Of a stretch of DNA of 45,839 nt, positions 1 through 7,692 are shown piece after piece. Within the stretch, counting starts at the first letter, position 1. Each line of letters starts with the position of its first letter. The notes below the pieces were generated by a model. That model ran no database searches. It saw nothing but the letters and a program-made list of their open reading frames with translations, and was not told where the DNA came from. The translations under genes were made by a program, and so were the position numbers. The DNA is from a virus. The stretch covers positions 1-45,839 of IMG/VR virus record IMGVR_UViG_3300004369_000034; one strand, 5' to 3'.

Positions 1-627
1 AGCGTCCCGTCGAATGTTCGACAGGCACTACTATGATATATATATATATTATTATATTATATATTCTATATATTCTATTATATTTCAGTAACTTAACTCT
101 ATTTAATTAAATAACGCACTATTACGCTGCATGTATAGCTTGCATTGTGTCATAATGTAGGCATTGTATAATTAACACTTGACTCAATTATTAATGTGTG
201 TATGTATAAGAAGTAAGTATCTAACTACGAAAACCCCTCCATACATGTATGACGTACCGAAGTTTGATAATGTATATTATGTAAAATGACGTGCGAATGA
301 GTCGCACTCGCAACACCCCCTACACCCCCATATATTGGCACGAACCTCGCACCCCCCACACTAATATAGAGAGGGAGGTTCAAAACCCTATCGAACAGTT
401 AACAAGCACTCGAACTACGCACAGGACAACGTATCGTAGAAAAACTGGGGGAGGTACAAAAGACATTAATACGTATAACGTACACGAGTATAGTACACGT
501 ATAGCGTATAGAAGTACGTATCAAACAATTAATTTAATAAAAGTGCATATTTAGTGTTGACAGGTATAATTGAATAACGTATAAACAACCCATCGGGCAC
601 AATAAGTGCAAAACATTAATTAGGAGA
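1..627. other. Left-end AT-rich non-coding region
   Basis: No credible gene is visible in this stretch. Positions 32-85 are almost pure A/T with runs of TA. A perfect 6-bp inverted repeat with a 2-nt loop sits at 9-22, and a 12-bp palindrome (CATACATGTATG) at 240-251. The hexamer CGTATA occurs at 472, 498, 505 and 578, and the 11-mer GCGTATAGAAG at 504-514 recurs in the same orientation at the right end (45611-45621). The region ends in a promoter-like element (557-585). An 87-codon open frame at 291-554 has no ribosome site and an odd Arg/Thr-rich composition, so I do not call it. Confidence 0.7.
557..585 (+). promoter_or_regulatory. Sigma70-like promoter of the left operon
   Basis: The element has TTGACA (557-562), a 17-nt spacer and TATAAA (580-585). 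The expected start of transcription is near 592, about 40 nt before the first gene. The boxes are close to the consensus, which suits a strong early promoter read by host RNA polymerase. Use in vivo is inferred. Confidence 0.7.
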
Positions 628-633
628 ATGATT

Positions 634-1011
634 ATGAATGTTAGAGAACTGTGCGATGTAGCAGTAGACCACCATAATGATACAGACGAGGTTGTGGTAC
701 AGGTGCTAGACCCTATGGGTGAACCTGTAGGCAGTCCAATGGCTATATCAGCTGTATTGTGTAATGCTACAAACAACACAACCCAACCATTAGTTTTATT
801 CCACCAAAGACTACAGGAAGCACCTAAAGAAGCACTATCAGACCAAGCTTTAGCGAACGCTATAAGGAATATGTCGAGTGATTTAACGAAGATGATAACA
901 GAAGCTGCGTCACGTGACATCGTAGTGGAGTTAAGGCATGTTGTTAGGAAACATGATTTAACCAATACAACGACGCACGAAATAACTGTACAACTAACGA
1001 AGGAGCTATAA
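634..1011 (+). CDS. Hypothetical early protein
   Basis: This is the first gene of the left operon and encodes 125 residues that I do not recognise. Two ATGs lie two codons apart (628 and 634). The AGGAG at 622-626 is spaced correctly only for the second, so I start at 634. The N-terminal half is rich in Val, Asp and Asn (VRELCDVAVDHHNDTDEVVV), and the C-terminal half looks helical and charged. There is no signal peptide or membrane segment. It lies directly behind the 557-585 promoter, so it should be among the first proteins made after infection. Confidence 0.7.
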   Translation: MNVRELCDVAVDHHNDTDEVVVQVLDPMGEPVGSPMAISAVLCNATNNTTQPLVLFHQRLQEAPKEALSDQALANAIRNMSSDLTKMITEAASRDIVVELRHVVRKHDLTNTTTHEITVQLTKEL

Positions 1012-1013
1012 TA

Positions 1014-1376
1014 ATGACGAAAGAAGAGGAAATACAGACCAGTTTAGTTGCGTCGCTAGACAAATACAAACAAGATAAACATAAACTTGCGTACAACCAC
1101 ATTAACGAACTTATTTATAGAACTGTACCTATGCACGATGCGGGAGAACGGGATCGATTGGCTAAAGCTTTGTTAGATTCAAAAGAACTAACGCATATAT
1201 TGTTTAATCAATCAACAGTAGGTGGGTTCCTTGATGAAGTGGCGTTGGTATTTCGAGTGTTACACGATCTGGTAACGTTAGGTAAGCCCGTGCATCCTGT
1301 GTATACAGATATAGCCAATAAAGGTCTCGACACAGTAACCCGCATTAAAACAGAATTGAAGAAGGAGTTAATATAA
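1014..1376 (+). CDS. Hypothetical early protein
   Basis: This 120-residue protein is not recognised. It looks mostly helical, charged and soluble, with a Lys/Glu-rich N-terminus (MTKEEEIQTSLVASLDKYKQ). AAGGAG just ahead of the ATG lies inside the end of the previous gene. The stop codon overlaps the next start (TAATG), so the two are probably translationally coupled. It belongs to the same early operon. Confidence 0.7.
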   Translation: MTKEEEIQTSLVASLDKYKQDKHKLAYNHINELIYRTVPMHDAGERDRLAKALLDSKELTHILFNQSTVGGFLDEVALVFRVLHDLVTLGKPVHPVYTDIANKGLDTVTRIKTELKKELI

Positions 1377-1834
1377 TGTCGAAGTATTTTGATAAAGATA
1401 AACTAATACAGGTTATTGACGATCACATTGACGCGACCTTGGTAGACCAGGAATACGACTCAAGCACAATTACTGTGGGCACTGTATCCGACGATAATAC
1501 GTGGGGCGGACCAAACGACTGGCAGGTACAAGTTACCATAACACGTATGGACGAGGAGTTGGTGGAAGTGGTAGATAAATACGACTGTACGTTAAAGTCG
1601 GAAGTTGTTAGTGCTGGATTGGAGAAGCTACACGAAGTTATTGGCGAAGGTGTTGCTAGTTATAGACAGCATGGCGATGTATTCTATGCTGCTGTTGAAG
1701 ATAAGGACGGCGCGTTGTTAGGTGAGTTTCGCGCACCTTTGACTTCAATTGAAGAAGCTATTACAGTAGCTAACAAGACGATAGAAAACCCGTCTAAATA
1801 TGTAACTGCGGTAGTCGCCCACGATGGTTACTAG
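1376..1834 (+). CDS. Hypothetical acidic early protein
   Basis: This 152-residue protein has no recognised family. It is strongly acidic (MSKYFDKDKLIQVIDDHIDA, then many Asp/Glu/Val-rich stretches) and appears to be a small mixed alpha/beta soluble protein. The start overlaps the upstream stop by one base and follows GAAGGAG. Small acidic early phage proteins sometimes inhibit host factors or mimic DNA, but nothing here shows that specifically. Confidence 0.7.
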   Translation: MSKYFDKDKLIQVIDDHIDATLVDQEYDSSTITVGTVSDDNTWGGPNDWQVQVTITRMDEELVEVVDKYDCTLKSEVVSAGLEKLHEVIGEGVASYRQHGDVFYAAVEDKDGALLGEFRAPLTSIEEAITVANKTIENPSKYVTAVVAHDGY

Positions 1835-1909
1835 ACGCAGGTGTAAAGTTTAACGGTAAAGGTCAAATAACACCGCATGAAGACGCAAAATATTTATAGG
1901 AGAGTGAAA

Positions 1910-2215
1910 ATGCCCAACGAAGAAAAAATAGACACACCCGTAGAACTACGCGAAGCTGTAAGAGCTTGTTGTTTAAGCATACACGTTATCGCCAAGAACC
2001 GCTGTGATAAGATGGTTGATTATTCAGTTGTAGCAGCATCGTCGCTCATAGCTTCGGCCTTGTTAACTGCAACGCAAAGTGGTACAGTCGATTTGCAGAT
2101 GCTAAAGGACTTGGTTATTAATAATTTACGCAATTCTATCGACAACATTCTTGAGGGTAACGAAGTAGTCAAAGAGATACTAGATATTAACAGCGGGAAT
2201 GACACAATACAATAA
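1910..2215 (+). CDS. Hypothetical small early protein
   Basis: The protein has 101 residues if translation begins at 1910 (MPNEEKIDTPVELREAV). An in-frame ATG at 1877 lacks a ribosome site, whereas TAGGAG at 1896-1901 sits just before 1910. The protein appears helical, with the segment VELREAVRACCLSIHVIAKN followed by an Ala/Ser-rich amphipathic stretch. It resembles the many small phage early proteins of unknown role. Confidence 0.65.
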   Translation: MPNEEKIDTPVELREAVRACCLSIHVIAKNRCDKMVDYSVVAASSLIASALLTATQSGTVDLQMLKDLVINNLRNSIDNILEGNEVVKEILDINSGNDTIQ

Positions 2216-2227
2216 GGGAGTAGTAAG

Positions 2228-2758
2228 ATGGTTAAATACAAAAAATTAATAATAGACCTAGTTGTGGGAATGGGTATCGGGCTTGGTGCATCTATTATAT
2301 ACGAAGACACTGAACGCGCTGTGTTGTTAGCTTGTGCTGGGGTGGGTTTTTGCCAAAGCGTGTATTTCATGCTACGTTCATACAACACGAGTCAATATTT
2401 CGACATACAGCAGCGACGTATAAGTAAACTAAACCATCAGCTGTACGGAAAGGAATGCGCACTTAACCGTCGTGTAGACGCCGCCGAGGTGGCAGCTCTC
2501 AAATCTGGGCAACAACTAAGCCGCTTAACTACAATCCTAAAAGAACTAGTTTTGGCTGCATCGCATATTTACGACTGCGAAAAAGATCGTAGACGTAAGT
2601 TAGTTGAAGGTTCAAAAGTATACCAGTTCAGTGATGAACGTGTTAAAAACTTGGAAGAGGCCCTCGAACAAGCTTACGCTGCCGGGTTTGCTGATTACCA
2701 ATATAACTATTGGCGTAGAAATAGAAAGAATACTAAGGTATCGTCTAAACTGAACTAG
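2228..2758 (+). CDS. Putative membrane-anchored early protein
   Basis: The protein has 176 residues. The N-terminus is positively charged (MVKYKK) and followed by two hydrophobic stretches, about residues 7-24 (LIIDLVVGMGIGLGASII) and 31-47 (AVLLACAGVGFCQSVYFML). The rest is soluble, basic and helical with coiled-coil character. This suggests an inner-membrane hairpin with a cytoplasmic tail. AGGGAGTAGTAAG precedes the start. I do not recognise the family; superinfection exclusion or a membrane takeover role would be speculation. Confidence 0.65.
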   Translation: MVKYKKLIIDLVVGMGIGLGASIIYEDTERAVLLACAGVGFCQSVYFMLRSYNTSQYFDIQQRRISKLNHQLYGKECALNRRVDAAEVAALKSGQQLSRLTTILKELVLAASHIYDCEKDRRRKLVEGSKVYQFSDERVKNLEEALEQAYAAGFADYQYNYWRRNRKNTKVSSKLN

Positions 2759-2808
2759 GACGTTAAGTATAGTTCAATAACAACCAAAGCTACTAAAGGA
2801 AATAGACC

Positions 2809-3282
2809 ATGACACCGGATAAATTAGCTAATTCTAAAACAGAGCACGGCCACCAATGTGCTGTATTCTGCTGGGCGAACATCGTCGCGAAACATGGTTT
2901 CAAAGCAGCAACTGACGCCAAATGCTACGGCTCACAAGACTACGCTGCCAAGAACTATGGGACCGCTGACGCTGTAGGCACTTTAAACTTAATGTTCGCT
3001 ATACCTAACGGAGGCGAGCGTAATCCCATCATAGGGGGTAAGCTTAAAGCCGAAGGAGTTAAATCAGGCGTAAGTGACATAATGTTACCTGTACCTCTAC
3101 ACGGGTATCATGGTCTATTTATCGAACTAAAGAAACCTACAAACAAAGGTGCCACTAAACAGCAGATTGAGTTTTTATCTTCTATGGTGCAGCTGGGCTA
3201 CGCTGTTAAATTAGCTATAGGCTGGCAAGATGCTGTTGATACTATACAATCTTACTATGATGGGACGTATAGTATAACTTGA
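2809..3282 (+). CDS. VRR-NUC domain endonuclease
   Basis: This 157-residue protein matches the stand-alone phage type of VRR-NUC nuclease (PD-(D/E)XK superfamily). Visible catalytic features are Glu12 in the TEHGHQ segment, Asp90 in GVSD, the E-L-K pair at 106-108 (FIELKK), and Gln119 in a KQQIEF segment. This family cleaves branched or structured DNA in a metal-dependent way; related phage enzymes act on Holliday or flap structures. It closes the left operon, well away from the main replication block. Its stop codon overlaps the -35 box of the next promoter. The family call is strong, the substrate unknown. Confidence 0.85.
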   Translation: MTPDKLANSKTEHGHQCAVFCWANIVAKHGFKAATDAKCYGSQDYAAKNYGTADAVGTLNLMFAIPNGGERNPIIGGKLKAEGVKSGVSDIMLPVPLHGYHGLFIELKKPTNKGATKQQIEFLSSMVQLGYAVKLAIGWQDAVDTIQSYYDGTYSIT

Positions 3283-3306
3283 CAATAATTAACCGCAGTC
3301 TATGCT
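3279..3306 (+). promoter_or_regulatory. Sigma70-like promoter for the 219-residue protein
   Basis: TTGACA (3279-3284), a 16-nt spacer and TATGCT (3301-3306) lie just before the gene at 3344. The -35 box overlaps the stop codon of the nuclease gene. Together with the terminator at 4028-4059 this would form a single-gene transcription unit. Confidence 0.55.
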
Positions 3307-3343
3307 ACTGCTCTCAAACTTAATATTAATTAAAGGATTTATC

Positions 3344-4003
3344 ATGAACCCACTACTAGAACAAGAAATTGAAACATTACGCCAAGCAGCTAACGCTAAT
3401 GGTAACGCAATTTATGCACTACCTGCGAATTTACCTAATTTAGAACAAAACGGGTTTGTCGTTGTAAACAGAGATATTGTTGACCCAACGACAGGAAGTG
3501 TTGCAGCTACAGTTACTCAGGCGGGAATAGACTATTTAAATACGCCACCTGTCGCCCCTGTAATTGCTGACTTAGCTCCTCAACCTTTGCCTGAAGCCCC
3601 TGTAGCCGACGTCAGTGTACCTACAGGTAATTTTGTGGTTCAAGAGGTCGCTATAGAAGCTCCAGCTGCCCCTGTTCAAGAGGAGCCGGTAACTTCAGGT
3701 CTGGTCAAAGGTTTTGTTCCACCGTCTCGTGCTATTCGCAGAAGCTCAACAGGCAGTGGCAAATATCCTTTTGAAAAAATGGAATTAGGCGATGCTTATT
3801 TTGTACCTGCGACAGAAAAACGTCCTGATCCTAAAAAGTCGTTAGGTTCTACGATCTCTAGTGCGAATAATCGTTTCAAAGATTTAGAGCCTCGTCGTTA
3901 CTTCAGAACTTACCGTGTTCTTGAAGGGCAGATATGCGGGACCCAAAAAGCTCCTTCAGATGGTGCTTATATTGTAAGAGAGGAACCACCTGTAGAAGAA
4001 TAA
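3344..4003 (+). CDS. Abundant-type phage protein with Pro/Ala-rich linker
   Basis: The protein has 219 residues from ATG 3344, which follows AAAGGA; an earlier in-frame ATG at 3302 has no ribosome site. It has three parts: a helical N-terminal segment (about 1-65), a Pro/Ala/Val-rich linker (about 66-135), and a C-terminal globular domain starting near YPFEKMELGDAYFVP. This kind of C-terminal domain recurs in unrelated phage proteins next to replication or structural genes; its function is unknown to me. The gene has its own promoter-like element and a strong terminator, so it can be expressed apart from both neighbouring operons. Confidence 0.7.
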   Translation: MNPLLEQEIETLRQAANANGNAIYALPANLPNLEQNGFVVVNRDIVDPTTGSVAATVTQAGIDYLNTPPVAPVIADLAPQPLPEAPVADVSVPTGNFVVQEVAIEAPAAPVQEEPVTSGLVKGFVPPSRAIRRSSTGSGKYPFEKMELGDAYFVPATEKRPDPKKSLGSTISSANNRFKDLEPRRYFRTYRVLEGQICGTQKAPSDGAYIVREEPPVEE

Positions 4004-4027
4004 TCTTTCTCCTAATAAAGATTGAGT

Positions 4028-4059
4028 AAAAGGCAAGTTAGAAATAGCTTGCCTTTTTT
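4028..4059 (+). terminator. Strong intrinsic terminator
   Basis: A perfect 10-bp stem (4028-4037 with 4048-4057), a 10-nt loop and a run of T form a classical Rho-independent terminator. It separates the early block from the late block. No strong promoter is visible after it, so late transcription needs either read-through or an unrecognised promoter. Confidence 0.85.
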
Positions 4060-4096
4060 GTTGTTTCGCTGTAATTTTTACAAAAAGGAGTTTGTT

Positions 4097-4144
4097 ATGC
4101 CTACAATTAATATAGACTTTTTTGTTGAAGGTTTGGTAGGGTAA
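4097..4144 (+). CDS. 15-codon leader peptide candidate
   Basis: ATG at 4097 follows AAGGAG (4085-4090) at ideal distance and opens a frame encoding MPTINIDFFVEGLVG, ending at 4144, five bases before the endolysin start. The endolysin itself has only a weak ribosome site (GTAGGG), so translation of this mini-gene may feed ribosomes into the endolysin gene. It could be a real peptide, a coupling leader, or a remnant. I favour a leader role with modest certainty. Confidence 0.4.
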   Translation: MPTINIDFFVEGLVG

Positions 4145-4149
4145 TCAAC

Positions 4150-4854
4150 ATGCAAACTAATGTTTACTGGCTGCAACGTAGATTACACTTATGGGCTTAT
4201 AACCCCGGTCCTGTGGACGGTGTATCTGGTCCTAAAACTAGAGCGGCGTTAGACAAGTTTACGCGGGATTTTGGCCGTTATCGTGCACCTATAGATACTC
4301 TGCTGGATCGTGACCCTTTTAACACTCTGTGTAATCCTTGGATTGAAGAGGCTGTTAAGTATTTAGGTCAGAGCGAAATAAAAGGTACGCGACATAATCC
4401 GCACATAAGCCGATGGTGGAAAGCTATTCGTATGTCGCTCGTAGACGATGAAACTCCTTGGTGTGCTGCGTTTGTTGGTGCTATGTTAGAACAGGTTGGT
4501 ATCCACTCCAGTCGCTCTGCTGCGGCGCGTAGTTATGTTGAGTGGGGAAGGTCTAAGCGTGTGACCAGTACGCACCCTATTATGGGAAGCGTAGTTGTGT
4601 TTTGGCGAGGCTCGCCTAGTAGTAAATCGGGCCATGTCGGTTTCGTTGTGGGCAGAGATAAAAAGAATAATTTAATGGTCTTGGGTGGCAATCAAAGTGA
4701 TATGGTTTCAATAAAACCGTTTGACCGTAAAAGAGTCGTAGGTTATTATTATCCTGCAAGTAGCTATTATAACGAAGATAGAGATTTAGGTTTAAATAAT
4801 TTACCTTTGTTTGACGTGCACGTAGCACAATCCAACGCTAAAATAGGTAGTTAA
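4150..4854 (+). CDS. Endolysin: peptidoglycan-binding plus CHAP/NlpC-like peptidase
   Basis: The protein has 234 residues. Residues about 5-55 form a peptidoglycan-binding type 1 domain (LQRRLHLWAYNPGPVDGVSG with the usual VDG-x-x-G-x-x-T signature). The C-terminal domain matches the TIGR02594/CHAP-like cysteine peptidase group: Cys105 in PWCAAFVG, His162 in SGHVGFV, and Asn181 in LGGNQ as the likely third residue. It would cleave peptide bonds in host peptidoglycan at the end of infection. There is no signal peptide, so it needs a holin or similar helper. It opens the lysis cluster ahead of DUF1353-like and membrane genes. Confidence 0.85.
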   Translation: MQTNVYWLQRRLHLWAYNPGPVDGVSGPKTRAALDKFTRDFGRYRAPIDTLLDRDPFNTLCNPWIEEAVKYLGQSEIKGTRHNPHISRWWKAIRMSLVDDETPWCAAFVGAMLEQVGIHSSRSAAARSYVEWGRSKRVTSTHPIMGSVVVFWRGSPSSKSGHVGFVVGRDKKNNLMVLGGNQSDMVSIKPFDRKRVVGYYYPASSYYNEDRDLGLNNLPLFDVHVAQSNAKIGS

Positions 4855-5319
4855 ATGTTGCTCTTAAAAGACGTAGATTACGACGTAATAACACTAAAGC
4901 ACTATCGTTTGATAAAAGATGTGTCGGCTCCAACAGGTGTAATACCTCCCGATGGTAAACCGATAAGAACTAAATTTGCTTTATTATCCAGTACAGGGCT
5001 TTTGACGTTGTTTAAAGGTTTCGTATGGGACGGAGCAACAGGGGCGTTAGACACTGCGTCTATAATGGGTCCATCTGCTTTTCACGACTGGGGTTGCTGG
5101 GCGGTAAACGTGGGGCTGCTTCCTTACGAGTATCGGGCTAAGTTTGACAACCTCTTCCAGAAAATGTGTTTAGAGTCGGATATGCCGAAGTTTCGGGCAC
5201 AATACACAAGTACAGCGGTAGACATTTACGGTGCTACCGCCACGCGTTTACGGTTGGCAGTAAAAGCCGCAGTTAGTAATATTTTACTAGAACGCGACGA
5301 GTTATATAGTAAGAGGTGA
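4855..5319 (+). CDS. DUF1353-like lysis-cluster protein
   Basis: This 154-residue protein begins directly after the endolysin stop. The segment FVWDGATGALDTASIMGPSA followed by FHDWGCW matches the core of DUF1353-type phage proteins (a DGA/S motif, then an HD pair). DUF1353 genes usually sit beside endolysin and holin genes, but their molecular role is not established. A His-Asp pair is visible at FHDW. I am fairly confident of the family resemblance and do not assign a reaction. Confidence 0.6.
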   Translation: MLLLKDVDYDVITLKHYRLIKDVSAPTGVIPPDGKPIRTKFALLSSTGLLTLFKGFVWDGATGALDTASIMGPSAFHDWGCWAVNVGLLPYEYRAKFDNLFQKMCLESDMPKFRAQYTSTAVDIYGATATRLRLAVKAAVSNILLERDELYSKR

Positions 5320-5321
5320 TT

Positions 5322-5672
5322 ATGACAGTTGCTACGTTAAGTGGTCTTGTTGCTGCAATTGTTGCTATCGTTGCTTTAATTGGCGGCATAATGACCAGAG
5401 ATCGTTTTATATTAAACACCATTAAATTAGGCGACGAAGCCTTGAGAAAAGAGCTGGACACTAAGGCGGCTAATTTACACGAAAGAGTTAATCGTACAAG
5501 AGACGAGTTCGTTCGTAGAGAGGATTTAGACAAGCACCTCACAAGGCTTGAACTTTCGATGTCTAACGTGTATAGTGAAGTTAAAGAAACAAATAAGAGA
5601 ATGGACCAAGTACTATTAGAGTTATCGAAAAATGCAACAAATAACAACGAACGTAACAGAAACAGAGAATAA
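5322..5672 (+). CDS. Membrane-anchored coiled-coil protein (holin or spanin-like)
   Basis: The protein has 116 residues from ATG 5322, which lies 5 nt after AGAGG; a GTG at 5316 is less well placed. One hydrophobic segment (about 3-24, with GLVAAIVAIVALIGGIM) is followed by a charged helical coiled-coil region to the end. This N-in anchor plus periplasm-length coiled coil fits an inner-membrane spanin subunit or a holin-like accessory. No separate outer-membrane lipoprotein is visible. Its end overlaps the small terminase gene by 41 bases in another frame. Confidence 0.55.
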   Translation: MTVATLSGLVAAIVAIVALIGGIMTRDRFILNTIKLGDEALRKELDTKAANLHERVNRTRDEFVRREDLDKHLTRLELSMSNVYSEVKETNKRMDQVLLELSKNATNNNERNRNRE

Positions 5673-6120
5673 ACGTAGATTCGCCGTAGAGTTGTTAAAG
5701 TCGCCCTCTGACCCATTCAAGGCGGCTTTAGCTGTTTTTGCGCCCGATACAGGCACTGCGATGGCTAAAGCTTCTGTGTGGCCGTCCGACCCCGAAGTTA
5801 AGGGTTACATGACAGAGGCTCTTGAAGAGGTAGGGGACATGCACTTCTTACCGGGGAAAGCTGACCTTTCCAGAGCAATATGGGATATTGTTGCCAATAA
5901 CACCTTGTCAGTGGACGACCGTTTGAAAGCAATGCGGTTGTACGGTGACTTACGCGGTTTTATAGAAAAACAGGGTACTATTATTAACAACAATAATAAT
6001 ATGACAAGCAACAAAGTCATGCTGGTTAAATCTCACGAAAGCAACGAAGCGTGGGAGCAAAAACTGGTACAGCAGCAACAAGGACTTATCGCCGATGCTA
6101 CAAAATCAGTCACTCACTGA
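5632..6120 (+). CDS. Terminase small subunit (probable)
   Basis: The protein has 162 residues and lies directly upstream of, and overlapping by 26 bases, the large terminase gene, the usual place for the DNA-recognition subunit. It is helical, with a central region (LSVDDRLKAMRLYGDLRGFI) typical of small terminase oligomerisation segments and a polar Asn run (IINNNNN) before the C-terminal tail. I cannot point to a definite helix-turn-helix. It would bind the packaging site and load TerL. The call rests on position and general character. Confidence 0.65.
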   Translation: MQQITTNVTETENKRRFAVELLKSPSDPFKAALAVFAPDTGTAMAKASVWPSDPEVKGYMTEALEEVGDMHFLPGKADLSRAIWDIVANNTLSVDDRLKAMRLYGDLRGFIEKQGTIINNNNNMTSNKVMLVKSHESNEAWEQKLVQQQQGLIADATKSVTH

Positions 6121-7690
6121 TCTGGCCGGAGTTGGTCACAACGGAGGTCCATCGCTAGAACCCGAAGTGGTATGGGAGCCTATACCGGGAAGTTCACAAG
6201 AACTCGCACTAGACACCCGCTGCCACCATACACTTTACACAGGGGCCAGAGGACCCGGTAAAACAGACACACAGCTCATGCGGTTTCGCAGAAGAGTAGG
6301 TATAGGTTATGGTGGTTATTGGCGTGGTGTAATCTTCGACCGAGAATACAAGAATCTCGACGACCTTGTCAACAAATCAAAGCGTTGGTTTAATCGTTTC
6401 GACGACGGAGCTAAGTTTTTAGAGGCCGCAAAAGACTACAAATGGGTGTGGCCTACAGGCGAAGAACTGCTCTTCAGGGTAGCTAAAAAAGACGGCGATT
6501 ATTGGAACTTTCACGGCCAAGAGTTTCCTTTCCTTGGGTGGAACGAGCTTACCAAGTACCCTACGTCTAGGCTGTACGACGACATGATGTCAACGAATAG
6601 GTCGTCTTTTTTACCAGAGAAAGACACACCGAGGAGGACCAACAGTGTAGGCAAAGCAGTAGGCTATAACACCCCTGATGGTCAACCTTTACCAGAAATA
6701 CCTTTAGAAGTGTTCTCAACGTGTAATCCCTTTGGCTCAGGTCATGGCTGGGTTAAACGTAGATTTATAGACGCAGGGTCTTACGGTACGATACAACGGC
6801 GTGTTACGCGCGTATTCAATCCGCGTACACAAAAAGATGAAGACGTCGAGCGAACGCAAGTAGCTATCTTTGGCTCGTACAGAGAGAATATATATCTCTC
6901 GCCTGAGTACGTGGCTGAGTTAGAGAACATTAAAGACCCAAATAAACGGGCAGCATGGCTGGCGGGTAGTTGGGATATTGTGGCCGGGGGTGCCTTAGAC
7001 GACGTATGGCGGGGTCAGGTTCATATCATACCTAGATTTTCTATACCGGGTACTTGGCACGTTGACCGGGCGTTCGACTGGGGGTCTACTCACCCATTTT
7101 CGGTAGGGTGGTGGGCTACAGCTAATGGTGAAGAAGCTGTACTACCTGATGGCCGTACGTTCTGCCCGCCAGCCGGGACGCTGATTCAAATTTTTGAATG
7201 GTACGGTGCGAAAGAGATAGGGTCAAATGAAGGGCTAAAGATGTCAGCTCCTGACGTTGCTGTTGGTATAAAACAAATAGACGCTATGTTGTTAAGGGAC
7301 GGTTGGATCAATGGTCCCGTTTGGGGTGGTCCAGCCGATAACCAAATACGCGACGTTAGAGAGCGTGATGTAGACACCATTGAGTCTAAGATGGCTAAGA
7401 AGGGTGTTTCATGGACAAGGAGCGATAAATCGCCCGGTTCAAGAAAAAATGGTTTACAGTTGATTCGTGATAGGTTAGAGGCTAGTATAGAGAATGAAGG
7501 ACCGGGATTATATTTTATGCAAAATTGCACAGCCTCTATAACAATTTTGCCTACACTTCCAAGAGACGAAGATAATCTTGATGATGTAGATACAGAAGCT
7601 GAAGACCACCCTTACGACATGACGCGGTATAGGGTGTTGGACGGGGGCAATTACGCCGCCAGAGAAATTAATGCAACACATGTGAGTTAA
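6095..7690 (+). CDS. terL: Terminase large subunit
   Basis: The 531-residue packaging motor has a P-loop at 50-57 (GARGPGKT), a Walker-B-like strand and catalytic Glu at 144-151 (FPFLGWNE), and a C-terminal RNase H-like nuclease with Asp324 and Asp328 (VDRAFDWGSTHP). It cuts concatemeric DNA and pumps it into the prohead through the portal. The N-terminus carries a GVGHNGGP motif (residues 12-19) that I associate with alphaproteobacterial phage proteins. It overlaps the small subunit gene by 26 bases, so its start at 6095 depends on translational coupling; no strong ribosome site is seen. Confidence 0.93.
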   Translation: MLQNQSLTDLAGVGHNGGPSLEPEVVWEPIPGSSQELALDTRCHHTLYTGARGPGKTDTQLMRFRRRVGIGYGGYWRGVIFDREYKNLDDLVNKSKRWFNRFDDGAKFLEAAKDYKWVWPTGEELLFRVAKKDGDYWNFHGQEFPFLGWNELTKYPTSRLYDDMMSTNRSSFLPEKDTPRRTNSVGKAVGYNTPDGQPLPEIPLEVFSTCNPFGSGHGWVKRRFIDAGSYGTIQRRVTRVFNPRTQKDEDVERTQVAIFGSYRENIYLSPEYVAELENIKDPNKRAAWLAGSWDIVAGGALDDVWRGQVHIIPRFSIPGTWHVDRAFDWGSTHPFSVGWWATANGEEAVLPDGRTFCPPAGTLIQIFEWYGAKEIGSNEGLKMSAPDVAVGIKQIDAMLLRDGWINGPVWGGPADNQIRDVRERDVDTIESKMAKKGVSWTRSDKSPGSRKNGLQLIRDRLEASIENEGPGLYFMQNCTASITILPTLPRDEDNLDDVDTEAEDHPYDMTRYRVLDGGNYAAREINATHVS

Positions 7691-7692
7691 AT

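Noticed and set aside
140-172. TATAAT box at 167-172 with possible -35 boxes
   Set aside because: TTGCAT is 21 bases away and TTGTGT at 145-150 is a poor match; no gene follows until 634, and a much better promoter lies at 557-585.
291-554. 87-codon open frame in the left non-coding region
   Set aside because: No ribosome site, Arg/Thr-rich composition unlike the other proteins, and it overlaps promoter-region repeats.
2751-2776. 7-bp inverted repeat overlapping the stop of the 176-residue gene
   Set aside because: There is no T run and the stem is short; too weak to call a terminator.
4049-4077. Possible late promoter (TTGCCT and TAATTT)
   Set aside because: Both boxes are poor and the -35 lies in the terminator arm; mentioned only as a weak candidate.
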